A stretch of 64,000 nt of DNA, taken from the NCBI RefSeq assembly GCF_000146165.2, contig NC_004347.2, positions 682,001-746,000 on the forward strand, read 5' to 3'. This DNA is from Shewanella oneidensis MR-1. Its GTDB lineage: Bacteria > Pseudomonadota > Gammaproteobacteria > Enterobacterales > Shewanellaceae. A program made the translations under genes and the position numbers. The notes beneath the pieces were generated by a model, which worked only from the letters and a program-made list of their open reading frames with translations, was not told the DNA's origin and ran no database searches. The number at the start of each line of letters is the position of its first letter. The stretch's first letter is position 1. Positions 45,855 through 54,659 of this stretch are shown here, in pieces.

Positions 45855-47254
45855 TGGGTATTTTTTTGTTTTAAAAAATCTGCCATTCTTGAAATATTTT
45901 CAAGTGATTTTTTGCTAAATTTTTCACTGTTTATGGTTAACACTATGGCAGCTAGTTTTTCTTGAGTTAAGTTTTTAACTGATTCAATAAATTTATTTTT
46001 ATTTCGTGTGAGTCTTAATGTTAAATCAATGGGCTCTACATAGTTTGACTCAGAAAAATCTAACTTTGAAAAGCCAGTAAGCCAAATTTTTGATATATTT
46101 TCAATGTCGCTTTCAATTTTATTTTCGTAGTCTTTAAGGCCTGTATATAATGCTTTTGTAAAGGATACCTTGTATGTATCATTATTATCTACATTCGGCA
46201 TCCAAAGACTTCTTGAAGTCTCATACGCGACCCAGAAACCATATCCATGTTGTTGTGATAACGTTTGTAACCTATCCCCATCCCCATCTTTAAATGACGA
46301 GTATATTTCAGGCCCTAGTAACAGCTGTAAACCTTTGTTCTTTTTAACTCCAAATAGTAAGCCTGCTATTTCAGCTAAGATTTCCGATGTATCGTTATCT
46401 GTCTTATAGTTTTCAGGTAATACAGCTGATGCAAGGGATGTTCTTAACTCCCCTGTTGTTAATGACTGTTTAAATAGCACATAAAGAGAGATTGCCTCTA
46501 TTGACATATTTCCTCCCCACATTGAACCTAACAACCCGACTTGGTTAACAAATACTTTAATATCACGTGGTGTTGGAAATTTATTTTTTCGGCTAGTGTA
46601 TTTTATAAATGTTGATAATACTTTTTCCTTCTCATTTTGTGGCCAACTATTTAGCGAGTCGTTAATACAGTCCTCTGCATATTTCGACCATCCTGACATA
46701 ACTGGTTGTGGTACTTCAGCTATAATTTGGAAACATTTTTTTATAAATGAATCTCCTATGTCATCATCATTAGATTTCCATATTTTTTTGAATCCTTCTC
46801 GATCAAACGGAATTATGAACCAGGTAGTATTGCTGCAGGTTATATTTTCAGTTGATCTTCTTTGGAAAAAGGTTTGTAGTGTAGACCAAATATTTTTAGC
46901 TTGTTCTGAATCCACTCTATCTAAGTTGTCAATTACTATTATGCATTTATTTATTATTTTTGTACTGATAGATTCTTTGATTATTTCTGTGAAATGTTCT
47001 TCAAATTCTATGGAGGTTCTCTCACTATTATCTGTTATATCCTGTGAATAGTCTTCTGTTGATTCGGTAGAAAAAAATTCCCAAGATATTTCATTGTGAA
47101 TGTCTCTATCACCATAAAATTTCCACCATATAAGAACCAGCATAGGAGATAAGCTTAAAATTAACCCAAAAATAAATACCCAGTATATATTTGTAGCGTT
47201 TTCACTCCATGGGAATGAAAGTTCGCTATAGTTTGTTTTGTTGAGTAGTGACAC
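45827..47254 (-). CDS. KAP-type P-loop NTPase, central part with Walker B and membrane helix
   Basis: The apparent start GTG 47254 is inside the gene: the frame runs back to an A7 run at about 47386-47392. Visible features are a membrane helix (IYWVFIFGLILSLSPMLVLIWW), the Walker B with the Asp pair CIIVIDNLDRVD near residue 105-116, and a sensor-like region (FIIPFDREGF). KAP NTPases carry membrane helices between Walker A and B, and that is what is seen. It ends in KQKNTHWKECYITS at 45827. An overlap of 28 bases with the next piece is due to the second A7 run. Confidence 0.72.
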   Translation of the reverse strand: MSLLNKTNYSELSFPWSENATNIYWVFIFGLILSLSPMLVLIWWKFYGDRDIHNEISWEFFSTESTEDYSQDITDNSERTSIEFEEHFTEIIKESISTKIINKCIIVIDNLDRVDSEQAKNIWSTLQTFFQRRSTENITCSNTTWFIIPFDREGFKKIWKSNDDDIGDSFIKKCFQIIAEVPQPVMSGWSKYAEDCINDSLNSWPQNEKEKVLSTFIKYTSRKNKFPTPRDIKVFVNQVGLLGSMWGGNMSIEAISLYVLFKQSLTTGELRTSLASAVLPENYKTDNDTSEILAEIAGLLFGVKKNKGLQLLLGPEIYSSFKDGDGDRLQTLSQQHGYGFWVAYETSRSLWMPNVDNNDTYKVSFTKALYTGLKDYENKIESDIENISKIWLTGFSKLDFSESNYVEPIDLTLRLTRNKNKFIESVKNLTQEKLAAIVLTINSEKFSKKSLENISRMADFLKQKNTHWKECYITS

Positions 47255-47370
47255 ACCTATAGGTATAGTCAGTGCCGATAACGAAATGAATTTACCTAAT
47301 CTAGATGTGCTTTTTTTTGATTTTACTTCAACAGTTTTTGTTCTTCCTGATATTTTGTTTTTAATATTAT

Positions 47371-47712
47371 TTAGTTGTTCGTGTTTTTTTCAGAGTCTAG
47401 CTCATTAATTAAAGACTCTAAGAATATCCTTCTGAGAGGATCTCCTTCATGAGCCCACGCATCGAACATGAAGAATAGAGTTTTTTCATCATCTTTAATC
47501 AACTTCTTTCTCAATAAATTAATTACAGTCGACTTTCCCGAGCCCCATTCACCTTCTAAGCCAATCGTTACTCCTTGTTCGGAGTTTTTTATTGTGTAAT
47601 ATAGGTTATTTGCAACTCGCTCATGTGTTCGGTCTTCAAATAAGTCTTGACTTGGTACATTTTCATTTAAAATTCTGAATGTATATCCAGTGTTGTTAAT
47701 ATCGTCAACCAT
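47371..47712 (-). CDS. KAP-type P-loop NTPase, N-terminal part with Walker A
   Basis: A 113-residue piece with FRILNENVPSQDLFEDRTHE, Walker A GLEGEWGSGKSTVINLLRKK (about 52-71) and the KAP-type FDAWAHEGDPLRRIFLESLI. It stops at 47371, just after the run GAAAAAAAC. A -1 shift on A_AAA_AAC gives a continuous frame (KKHEQLNNIKNKISGRTK, then a membrane helix LSALTIPIGVSLL) into the central part. It is either a frameshift mutation or a programmed shift. KAP NTPases include PifA, which blocks phage T7 growth. Confidence 0.75.
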   Translation of the reverse strand: MVDDINNTGYTFRILNENVPSQDLFEDRTHERVANNLYYTIKNSEQGVTIGLEGEWGSGKSTVINLLRKKLIKDDEKTLFFMFDAWAHEGDPLRRIFLESLINELDSEKNTNN

Positions 47713-47880
47713 TATATTTCTCTCTTCTTTTCTAAAAGTATATAATTAATTAGTCGCGAAAAAATTAATTGACAATCGGTTTTAACATTTTCTCATCTAA
47801 TTTCTTATCTGACGCCTTATTGGCATCTATAAACACCACAATTTTTTCTTTATTATGCATTTTTGTTCCAACGAATCTGG

Positions 47881-48258
47881 TTATGCTTTACCCGTTTTTA
47901 AGGATGAGAAGTAGTACCCGCAGATGGAGCCAATTATTGCACTTGAAAAGGCAAGAAGTTCGGTGAAGTACTTGTTTTCAAAAAGGGCGGCTAGGCTAAT
48001 GATTATAAGTAAGGCTATCACTAGCATGATTGCTAAAATGGGCGCAGCTCTTTTATTCATTCGTTCAGTTAAAGGTTCGGCTTTTCCGATTCCCCCGCAT
48101 GAACCACATATCAATCCAAATTGATTTCGTCTTCGCCAAATTGGTATTTCGTTGAGTTTTGCACAGCGTTCACACGAACTGTTATTCGTTCCATTGGAAC
48201 AAGTTCCTGTTCCTGAACAATGTTTGCAATCATAAAGATTGACCGTGACATCTTGCAT
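47881..48258 (-). CDS. Zinc-ribbon membrane protein next to the KAP gene
   Basis: A 125-residue protein. The first half has DnaJ-like CxxCxGxG/CxxC motifs: CKHCSGTGTC, SSCERCAKLN and GLICGSCGGIGK, which could bind two zinc ions. Two membrane helices follow (about 72-90 IILAIMLVIALLIIISLAALF-like and 97-116). It lies immediately upstream of the KAP NTPase on the same strand (168 bases apart), so both may form one functional unit in the membrane. It is not a true DnaJ, as there is no J domain. Confidence 0.68.
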   Translation of the reverse strand: MQDVTVNLYDCKHCSGTGTCSNGTNNSSCERCAKLNEIPIWRRRNQFGLICGSCGGIGKAEPLTERMNKRAAPILAIMLVIALLIIISLAALFENKYFTELLAFSSAIIGSICGYYFSSLKTGKA

Positions 48259-48814
48259 TTATGTTCCTTCACAAATTTTTGGGTATTGGGCGTAAGCCTT
48301 GTTATGGTGGCGTTATCTGAGGGTTTAAGCACGCTACCGCCCATGGCACTTGCTACCAGACAGCACATAGGTGATAAATTTTAATAAAAACAATAATAAA
48401 GCTATCAGCTTGTGGTTGGTGAAACCTTAAACTGAATCACAATTGGTACTGAGGGGGAGCATCTTTAAGGAGAGGTGTAGAATGCTTGTCCTTGCCTTGT
48501 TCGCTTTGTCGAGCGGATCTTCCCTGACTCGTTTTATCGCCATTTTAATCAACGAATTTATCGTTAACACTAAATCGGCATTGATTAAGTAACAGCTTAA
48601 GCATTGTTTATTAATCAAAATTTAACTTAGCGTACAGCATATGATGAACAGCGGCAATAGTGCTCCATTGCCAAGGAAAAGTTATCTCTTGGATTTAAAC
48701 GAACCCCGATTGTTAATTTTCTAAAGATATAGAAGGAATCACTCTGCTAGTTTTGCATTAGCCCAAAATGGAACATTCATTTGTTTTTCAGTAAATCGCA
48801 GACAACACCAAAGT
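48259..48814. other. Intergenic part of the AT-rich island
   Basis: About 550 bases upstream of the zinc-ribbon gene with no supported gene. A 63-codon open frame at 48427-48618 (minus) has no ribosome site and no family resemblance. Promoters of the zinc-ribbon gene are expected here. Confidence 0.4.
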
Positions 48815-49052
48815 GACAGAAGTTCACCATCCCCTCGGAGTTGCCGCAGGGCATTTGCGGTCTTTGCGTGAGCGAGGCATGGATGCCGAGATAGCGTCAG
48901 TCGAATCAGGGACGAGCGTCTGACGCGGTAGCATAAGGACGCTTAATGCCCAAGGGGCTTTCAACTCCGTTAGGGGCGTCTTGGAGCATCCAAGGAGGAT
49001 AGGACGAGCAGTCCTCCTTGGTCGGGTGTGGGTTGAAGACCCACGACTTTAA
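48815..49052. repeat. Right copy of the imperfect inverted repeat flanking the KAP island
   Basis: Read on the minus strand it gives the same three blocks as 42735-43010: AAAGTCGTGGGTCTTCAACC with ACCCGACCAAG, then GGCATCCATGCCTCGCTCACGC, then GGTGAACTTCTGT. The order and orientation show that the region 43011-48814 is bounded by an inverted pair. Similar elements may occur elsewhere in the genome. Confidence 0.7.
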
Positions 49053-49054
49053 CG

Positions 49055-49255
49055 CCCCTCGGCCGTAAGGCCGCAATAACTCAATATCTACATAAACAAG
49101 TGTGGAGTGAAACCCCACGACTTTGATCCAAACGAAGTTTGGATAATCAAGCTTGATTCCCCTCGGCTGTAAGGCCGCAATAACTAAATATCTACATAAA
49201 CAAGTGGGATTAACCCCCACAACTTTAACTCCACTTGGTCGTAAGGCCATAAAAA
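49055..49255 (+). repeat. Degenerate tandem repeat with a 104-bp unit
   Basis: A unit starting CCCCTCGGC-GTAAGGCCGCAA at 49055 recurs at 49159, followed in both by AATATCTACATAAACAAGTG and a GGG..CCCAC-AACTTT-like end. A third, partial copy (CACTTGGTCGTAAGGCCATAA) begins near 49232. No gene is supported in it. The units also carry the stem blocks seen in the flanking inverted repeats. Confidence 0.65.
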
Positions 49256-49441
49256 ACATCTCCCTTTTCTAATCAATGGCTTGCCATTTTACTGCTTGCT
49301 AATACAAGTCACTTCTCTTGAGCTTTTGACTCAATTGTATTGAATGTAAACCTCGAATAGCATTGGTGTAACTTAATGTTATCTAAATTGCTACGTTCAA
49401 TGACAGTCGTCGTGATGAACACTAACTGAAGAGAATAACGG

Positions 49442-49744
49442 ATGTTGCTGCGAGCGATTTATTCGGCAGGTGTGCTGATGCTTTTGTTGCCGGCGGTAAC
49501 TCACGCCAACGAGAGCAATAAATTATTGAATATGTGCAAGGCCTGCCATGGCGAGTCTGGCATGAGTCGTTTTGAACATATTCCGAATATCGGATGGCAA
49601 AACTCGGATTATCTGTTGAAGCAGCTTCGAGCCTTTAAGGCTGGCACGCGCCAAGATCCCACTATGACTAAAGTCGCTCAGTTATTGAGTGAGGCTGATA
49701 TGCAGCAGATGGCGGAATACTTTTACCTCGGAAAGGATAAATAA
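49442..49744 (+). CDS. c-type cytochrome of a sulfite-oxidase-like cluster
   Basis: A 100-residue exported monohaem cytochrome c. Signal peptide about 1-22 (GVLMLLLPAVTHA), haem site MCKACHGESG and a distal Met in the PTMTKVAQLLSE segment. It is the first gene of a four-gene set and ends 1 base before the molybdoenzyme start. It should take electrons from the molybdoenzyme or pass them on in the periplasm. Confidence 0.88.
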   Translation: MLLRAIYSAGVLMLLLPAVTHANESNKLLNMCKACHGESGMSRFEHIPNIGWQNSDYLLKQLRAFKAGTRQDPTMTKVAQLLSEADMQQMAEYFYLGKDK

Positions 49745-49745
49745 C

Positions 49746-50972
49746 ATGGATCTTAATCGTCGAGTTTTTATAAAAGGTGCGGTAGCGACGTCGGTGTTAT
49801 CCGCGCTGCCGGTTAAGTGGGTATTTGCCGATAAGCTTCCTGCTGGGGTTAGTGCTTTGGATATTTCGGCATTAACTTGGACTAAGGCTGAGGACTTACC
49901 GAGTTACTTCAAAGTATTAAACACTAATCCGCTGAATGCCTATCCGCCAGAGCATAAGCTTGCGCCTGCGGTGACGCCTGCCGATGTTTCGTTTATCCGC
50001 TGGAATGGCATAGTGCCTGACTTTAAAACGTTAGATGCTAAAACCTGGACTTTTAACGTGGATGGTGAGTCGGTCATCACCCCTAAAATCTACACCATTG
50101 ATGAGTTAAAGCACCGCTTTAAACATTACACCTTACAGCTATTGATTGAATGTGGCGGCAATAGTCGCGCGGGCTTTTTCCCGAGCACTAAGGGCAATCA
50201 GTGGAATAACTCTGCAGTATTTTGTTCAGAGTGGACAGGTGTGTTGGTTAGCGATGTGCTTAAGGATTGTGGTGTCAAAGCCGATGCGGTTTACACCGGC
50301 CACCACGGGGCTGATGTGCATTTGAGCGGAAAAGGTGAGGCCATTTCCCGCGGTGTACCTATCAAGGCGGCGCTCGAAGAGCTTGGGCTAATCGCATGGT
50401 CGATGAATGGTGAGGACATTCCTTACCTGCATGGTTATCCCCTACGTATCGTATTTGGTGGCCGGCCGGGATCGGTTTCGCAAAAAGCGGCAACGGGGAT
50501 CAGTGTGCGTAATAAAGTCCACGACGGGCATAAAATGGAAGCGCCAGCGTATCAAGTGCCTAAATATCCGATTGCCCCTGGCGAGACGGTAGATGAAAAC
50601 GACTATCGAATTATTGAAGAAATGATCGTGAAGTCTTTGATTACTCAACCGCAATCCGGCACTGAACTGGCTCAAGGGCAAAAACTAACGGTTGCGGGCC
50701 ATGCGTGGGCGGGCGTGCGCGAAGTGGTGAAGGTGGAAGTGAGTTACGATTATGGCACCCGTTGGTTTGTCGCTGAGCTACAAAAACCGAAAAATGCCAC
50801 CGCATGGCAGCAATGGAGCATTGAATTGCAGCTGCCAACACAGGGCTATTACGAAATCTGGGCCAAAGCGACCGATAGCGAAGGTGATAGCCAGCCCGTT
50901 GTACAGCCACAATGGAACCCTAAGGGATATATGTTTAATGGTTGCCACCGTATTGCCGTTAGGGTGGTGTGA
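49746..50972 (+). CDS. Sulfite-oxidase-family molybdoenzyme (SorA/SoxC-like)
   Basis: I take ATG 49746 (408 residues), where a Tat signal begins: NRRVFIKGAVATSVLSALP. Folded Tat export fits a molybdenum cofactor protein. The cofactor domain spans about 70-270; the Mo-ligating Cys is in LLIECGGNSRAGFF (about 136), and HGYPLRIVFGGRPG lies near 230-243. The C-terminal dimerisation domain (about 300-405) has the VKVEVSYDYGTRW block. It probably oxidises sulfite or a related sulfur compound and hands electrons to the adjacent cytochromes. Confidence 0.9.
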   Translation: MDLNRRVFIKGAVATSVLSALPVKWVFADKLPAGVSALDISALTWTKAEDLPSYFKVLNTNPLNAYPPEHKLAPAVTPADVSFIRWNGIVPDFKTLDAKTWTFNVDGESVITPKIYTIDELKHRFKHYTLQLLIECGGNSRAGFFPSTKGNQWNNSAVFCSEWTGVLVSDVLKDCGVKADAVYTGHHGADVHLSGKGEAISRGVPIKAALEELGLIAWSMNGEDIPYLHGYPLRIVFGGRPGSVSQKAATGISVRNKVHDGHKMEAPAYQVPKYPIAPGETVDENDYRIIEEMIVKSLITQPQSGTELAQGQKLTVAGHAWAGVREVVKVEVSYDYGTRWFVAELQKPKNATAWQQWSIELQLPTQGYYEIWAKATDSEGDSQPVVQPQWNPKGYMFNGCHRIAVRVV

Positions 50973-51355
50973 TGAAAGCGCATGTCAATAAGCTGATAAT
51001 GTGTGGGCTGCTTTTCACTGGGGCGTCGTTCGCCGCCGAGTATCCCGTGGACCCTCAATCGGGCCTTATCATGGCGCCCGGTTGGGAGTTGGTGAATTAT
51101 CAATGCAATGCCTGCCACACCAGTATGATAGTGACCCAAAATCGCGGTGATAAAGCCTTTTGGAAAGAAACCTTACAGTGGATGATTGATACCCAAGGCT
51201 TATGGGATTTGTCGGATACGTGGGAGCCGACGTTGAGCTACCTCAGTACCTATTATGGTCGTGCTGAAATGGATATGACCCTCTTTAGGCGTTTGCCCCT
51301 TGACGCAAGCCAGTTACCACCGCCAGCTAAACCTGCCGCTAAGGGATCTCAATGA
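50972..51355 (+). CDS. c-type cytochrome, subunit-type partner of the molybdoenzyme
   Basis: A 127-residue exported protein. ATG 50972 overlaps the TGA of the enzyme gene (TGATG). Signal peptide about 1-20 (IMCGLLFTGASFA), haem motif QCNACHTSM and the segment KAFWKETLQWMIDTQGLWDL with tryptophans. It resembles the SorB-type monohaem subunit that pairs with SorA. It overlaps the next gene by 4 bases. Confidence 0.86.
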   Translation: MKAHVNKLIMCGLLFTGASFAAEYPVDPQSGLIMAPGWELVNYQCNACHTSMIVTQNRGDKAFWKETLQWMIDTQGLWDLSDTWEPTLSYLSTYYGRAEMDMTLFRRLPLDASQLPPPAKPAAKGSQ

Positions 51356-51687
51356 AAACGTTTATCGTCAGTTTGCTTGTCCTGTGCGGCTTATCCACAG
51401 CGGTTTATGCCGAAGGTTATCAAGTCGATATCGAGCGGGGTAAGGCGCTGGCCACAGCTCAATGTGAGTCATGCCATGGGCTGGCGATGATCGCCATGGC
51501 CAAGCAATTCCCCAATTTAAGGGGGCAAAAACCGGCTTACCTTAATAAGCAGTTAGTCGATTTCAAAGCGGGCTTACGCCTCGATCCGTTAATGCAATCA
51601 CAGGTCAGTGCGTTAACGGCCGAGCAATTACAGGATGTGGCGCTGTTTTACAGTCAGCAAGACATCCCCAATCTCAGTGCAAATTAG
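51352..51687 (+). CDS. c-type cytochrome, last gene of the sulfite-oxidase-like cluster
   Basis: A 111-residue exported monohaem cytochrome c. Signal peptide about 1-20 (LLVLCGLSTAVYA), haem motif QCESCHGLAM and the block FPNLRGQKPAYLNKQLVDFKAGLRLDPLMQ shared with the first cytochrome of the cluster (DYLLKQLRAFKAGTRQDPTM). The two probably arose by duplication. It is coupled to the upstream gene by ATGA. Confidence 0.88.
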   Translation: MKTFIVSLLVLCGLSTAVYAEGYQVDIERGKALATAQCESCHGLAMIAMAKQFPNLRGQKPAYLNKQLVDFKAGLRLDPLMQSQVSALTAEQLQDVALFYSQQDIPNLSAN

Positions 51688-51781
51688 TGCGGCTAGCCGT
51701 TTGCTTGCTGACAAGAGTAAGTTAAGCGGTTAGCATCATCACCATCGGCCTATGGCGACTACACTGCTGGGAATAGCTTTG

Positions 51782-52261
51782 ATGGAAATGGCATTGATAA
51801 ATAACAGAAAAATAGCATCTCTTATTGGCGTTCTGTTTTTATTGCCAGTATGGGGATATGCCCTGCAAGCTGAGGTTAGCGAAGCTAATCACTGTCAGCC
51901 TGTCAGCGGCTCCGAACAACACTCAGGTCAGTGTGAGCACAATGCGAATAATACCGCCTACGATAAATTTGATGGTGTGGTATACCGTGGCGTCATTAAT
52001 GCTAAGCCCGTTACGCTGGAAATCATCGGTCAAGGCGATCGATATCGAATGACCGTTGATGGTCTTGTGACGCTAGGGGAGCTGAATACCGAGCGCGGCT
52101 TTGAGCAGGATGAAAACGCTTCGCTCTTTATCCTTAACTGGCAGCAGCCTGAAGCAGAACAGATAAAGTTTGTTAAATTATCCAAAGACCATTCAGTACT
52201 GGTACGGGTTGATGCCAATGGTCAGCTCGATAACACCGCAACCCTGCAAAACATCCAGTAA
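51782..52261 (+). CDS. Small exported hypothetical protein
   Basis: About 159 residues from ATG 51782 (GGGA 9 bases upstream); ATG 51752 or 51788 are alternatives. Signal peptide: RKIASLIGVLFLLPVWGYALQA. The mature part is strand-rich (KFDGVVYRGVINAKPVTLEIIG, RYRMTVDGLVTLGE) and may be a small periplasmic beta domain. I do not recognise the family. It is 94 bases past the cytochrome genes and might belong to that transcript. Confidence 0.65.
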   Translation: MEMALINNRKIASLIGVLFLLPVWGYALQAEVSEANHCQPVSGSEQHSGQCEHNANNTAYDKFDGVVYRGVINAKPVTLEIIGQGDRYRMTVDGLVTLGELNTERGFEQDENASLFILNWQQPEAEQIKFVKLSKDHSVLVRVDANGQLDNTATLQNIQ

Positions 52262-52349
52262 GTCATTGTTGTTGGCGAGCGCTTGATTACAAATCAAGGG
52301 ATAAAGTCGTGATTTTGATTGAGTGTATGGCTCAGAGAGATTGCTAAAC

Positions 52350-52373
52350 ATTCCCCGGTAAACACCGGGGAAT
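52350..52373 (-). terminator. Hairpin after the TonB-dependent receptor gene
   Basis: ATTCCCCGG pairs with CCGGGGAAT around a 6-base loop, 29 bases after the receptor stop. It has no strong T-run, so its strength is uncertain. Confidence 0.55.
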
Positions 52374-52401
52374 GGCTTAGTTGAAAGTACGACTGCGTGA
52401 A

Positions 52402-54645
52402 TTAAAACTGATAATTCATACTCAGGTTGAAATAACGCCCAGGTTGGGTGAAATCATCCTTTTGCAAGTTCATGGTGCTATTGAGTAAGAACACGGATTG
52501 GCCAGCTACATCGGCGTAGTCAACATATTCCTTATCAAACAGGTTATACACCCCAGCACGCAGATGCAGATTGTCGGTAACGTGCAGGCCCATGGTTAAG
52601 TCAAGCACGGCGTAACCCGCGGTGTTGTAAACTTCGTTAAAGCTTTCTTTAGGAATACATTGGCCCATCACGCAAATATCATCAATGGTCAGGTTGATAT
52701 CGTTGGTGCGGTCCATCTTATCGGCCCAGCGTACCACTGCGCCAATATCGGTTTCCATTCCACCAATATCGCTATACCAATTCACCCCTAGGTTACCTTT
52801 TAGCGGACTAACGCTGTTAAGGTTTTGGCCGTTTTCATCGGTTCCATGGGTATAGGAGATATTGCCCCATAGCTCGATAGAATCTGTCAGCCAATGGTTG
52901 GCTTGGGCCTCTGCGCCATAGAGGGTCACTTGATCGCGGTTGAAGTACTGGTATTTGAACTCCATGGGCTGCATCACCGGACCAAACACTGGCGGTTTAA
53001 AGCTGACATATTGCCAATCACTAAAGTCGACCGCGTGGGTGTCGAAGGTGGTGAGTTCATATTGAGTATCTGCATGATTGCCACGGATACCCAGTTCCCA
53101 CGTATGGGATTGCTCAGACTTTAAGTCATAGTTGGCTTGAATGATCACATCGGTCATCGAGCCACCATCGACCTCTAACTCACCCCATTTTTGATCGGGC
53201 GTAGGCATTTTATAGCCATAGGCATATTGAGCATAGGCACTCACTGTGTCGGTAAGTTTATAAACGAGCCCCACTTTGGGTGACCAAAAGGTGTCGCTCA
53301 TTACCGCAAAGTCGGCGGGATCTTTACCTGCTTCCATCGCTTGCTGTTGGTCGGGGCTGTTACGGAAATAGTCATAACGTAAACCGCCAATCAGGTTTAA
53401 ATCACCATTTAACAGGGTGATATCGTCCTGCAAAAATAGCCCTAAACGGTTGCTATCGGTATCGGCAAAGGTAAAGGGCGTTTCGGTTTGCCAATCACCG
53501 CCGTTACTGGCGATATTATTGTTGCGATGGCGCATCATTTGGGACCATTCATAGTCCATACCGTAGGTGAGCTGATGGCCGTATCCCTCAGCGCCTATGT
53601 ATTTGCTGAAGGTGCTGGTTAAACCCAGTCGCTGATCTTTAAATTCATAGTCGCGATATTCGGTAAGTGGGCGCGCTGCGGTACGCAAATCAAAATAATC
53701 ACGGTGTTCGAGTTGCTCTGTTTGGCCAAAATAGGCGGTAACGGTCAAATCATCGTGTAAGTAAGTGGCTTTATCGGAGCGCAATTGCAGGGCACCGTTG
53801 ATCACTTGGGTATCGCGATCGGTATCAATCCGCTCCTGTGGCACTTGGGCACGATTGAGCTTATCTTCCCAGCGTTCAAGTGTTTGCTCTAGGTAGTCGA
53901 GGGTGAGCTGCACTGTGGTGTGCTCATTAAAACGGTATTTGCTCTTGAATAGCAGGCTGTCTTGTAACAGATCGCTTTCAGGCTGAGTATCAAAGTAGTT
54001 CGGTAACTCTTCGCCCTTGCGGTGCTGGTAGGTTAGCAAATTCTCAAAATCGCTATAGGCCGCTGCGCTGGTAAAACCGCCGGAGTACTCGTTATTGATG
54101 CCCGAATAGCCCGCATTGAGCGACACATAATAATCTTCGCCCCGCAGGTAGTCGCTGGCATCTTTTGTGCGCATCACTACCACGCCACCGAGGGCATCGG
54201 AGCCGTACATAGTGGATGCAGCGGCTTTAACTACTTCAATTTGCTTAAGACTTTGCACTTCGGTTAAACCACGGCCTGTGCCTTCAGCACCTGGGCCTAA
54301 TGGCGAAGCATACTGGTTATTTACCCGTACGCCGTCTTTCACCATCATTACCCGATTACCGCCGATACCGCGAATCGTCACTGAGGTTGGTTTGCCCGCG
54401 CCACCCTTGATATCGACAGCCGATTCGTTACGGAACAGGCTACCAAAATCATTGCTCATATTGCGTTCAATGGCTTCTTCATCTATGACCAGAATAGATC
54501 CTGCCACCTGCTCAATGTTTTGTTCCATACGGGAGCCTGAGACCACAATAACTTCGTTAATCAGTGGTTTAGCTTGTTCTTCTGCCCAAACGGGCAATGC
54601 ACTTGCTACGGCAAGGGCGCACAGACTTAGCGGCAACGGTTTCAT
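52402..54645 (-). CDS. TonB-dependent haem/haemoglobin-type outer-membrane receptor
   Basis: A 747-residue outer-membrane protein from ATG 54645 (AAGGTG upstream). Signal peptide about 1-21; TonB box-like EVIVVSGSRMEQ; plug domain about 45-160 with GGAGKPTSVTIRGIGGNRVMM and GSDALGGVVVMRT; barrel to the C-terminal Phe (NLSMNYQF). The INLFDKEYVDYADVAGQ-type end segment (residues about 700-715) is that of the haemoglobin/transferrin receptor class. It would bring haem or a siderophore across the outer membrane with TonB energy. Confidence 0.88.
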   Translation of the reverse strand: MKPLPLSLCALAVASALPVWAEEQAKPLINEVIVVSGSRMEQNIEQVAGSILVIDEEAIERNMSNDFGSLFRNESAVDIKGGAGKPTSVTIRGIGGNRVMMVKDGVRVNNQYASPLGPGAEGTGRGLTEVQSLKQIEVVKAAASTMYGSDALGGVVVMRTKDASDYLRGEDYYVSLNAGYSGINNEYSGGFTSAAAYSDFENLLTYQHRKGEELPNYFDTQPESDLLQDSLLFKSKYRFNEHTTVQLTLDYLEQTLERWEDKLNRAQVPQERIDTDRDTQVINGALQLRSDKATYLHDDLTVTAYFGQTEQLEHRDYFDLRTAARPLTEYRDYEFKDQRLGLTSTFSKYIGAEGYGHQLTYGMDYEWSQMMRHRNNNIASNGGDWQTETPFTFADTDSNRLGLFLQDDITLLNGDLNLIGGLRYDYFRNSPDQQQAMEAGKDPADFAVMSDTFWSPKVGLVYKLTDTVSAYAQYAYGYKMPTPDQKWGELEVDGGSMTDVIIQANYDLKSEQSHTWELGIRGNHADTQYELTTFDTHAVDFSDWQYVSFKPPVFGPVMQPMEFKYQYFNRDQVTLYGAEAQANHWLTDSIELWGNISYTHGTDENGQNLNSVSPLKGNLGVNWYSDIGGMETDIGAVVRWADKMDRTNDINLTIDDICVMGQCIPKESFNEVYNTAGYAVLDLTMGLHVTDNLHLRAGVYNLFDKEYVDYADVAGQSVFLLNSTMNLQKDDFTQPGRYFNLSMNYQF

Positions 54646-54659
54646 CAATCACCTTTATG

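Noticed and set aside
48111..48368. A minus-strand open frame over the zinc-ribbon gene
   Set aside because: The other frame has the paired CxxC motifs and membrane helices; this one is an overlap with no recognisable features.
48906..49259. A 117-codon open frame at the repeat region
   Set aside because: It consists of translated repeat units, so it is not a gene.
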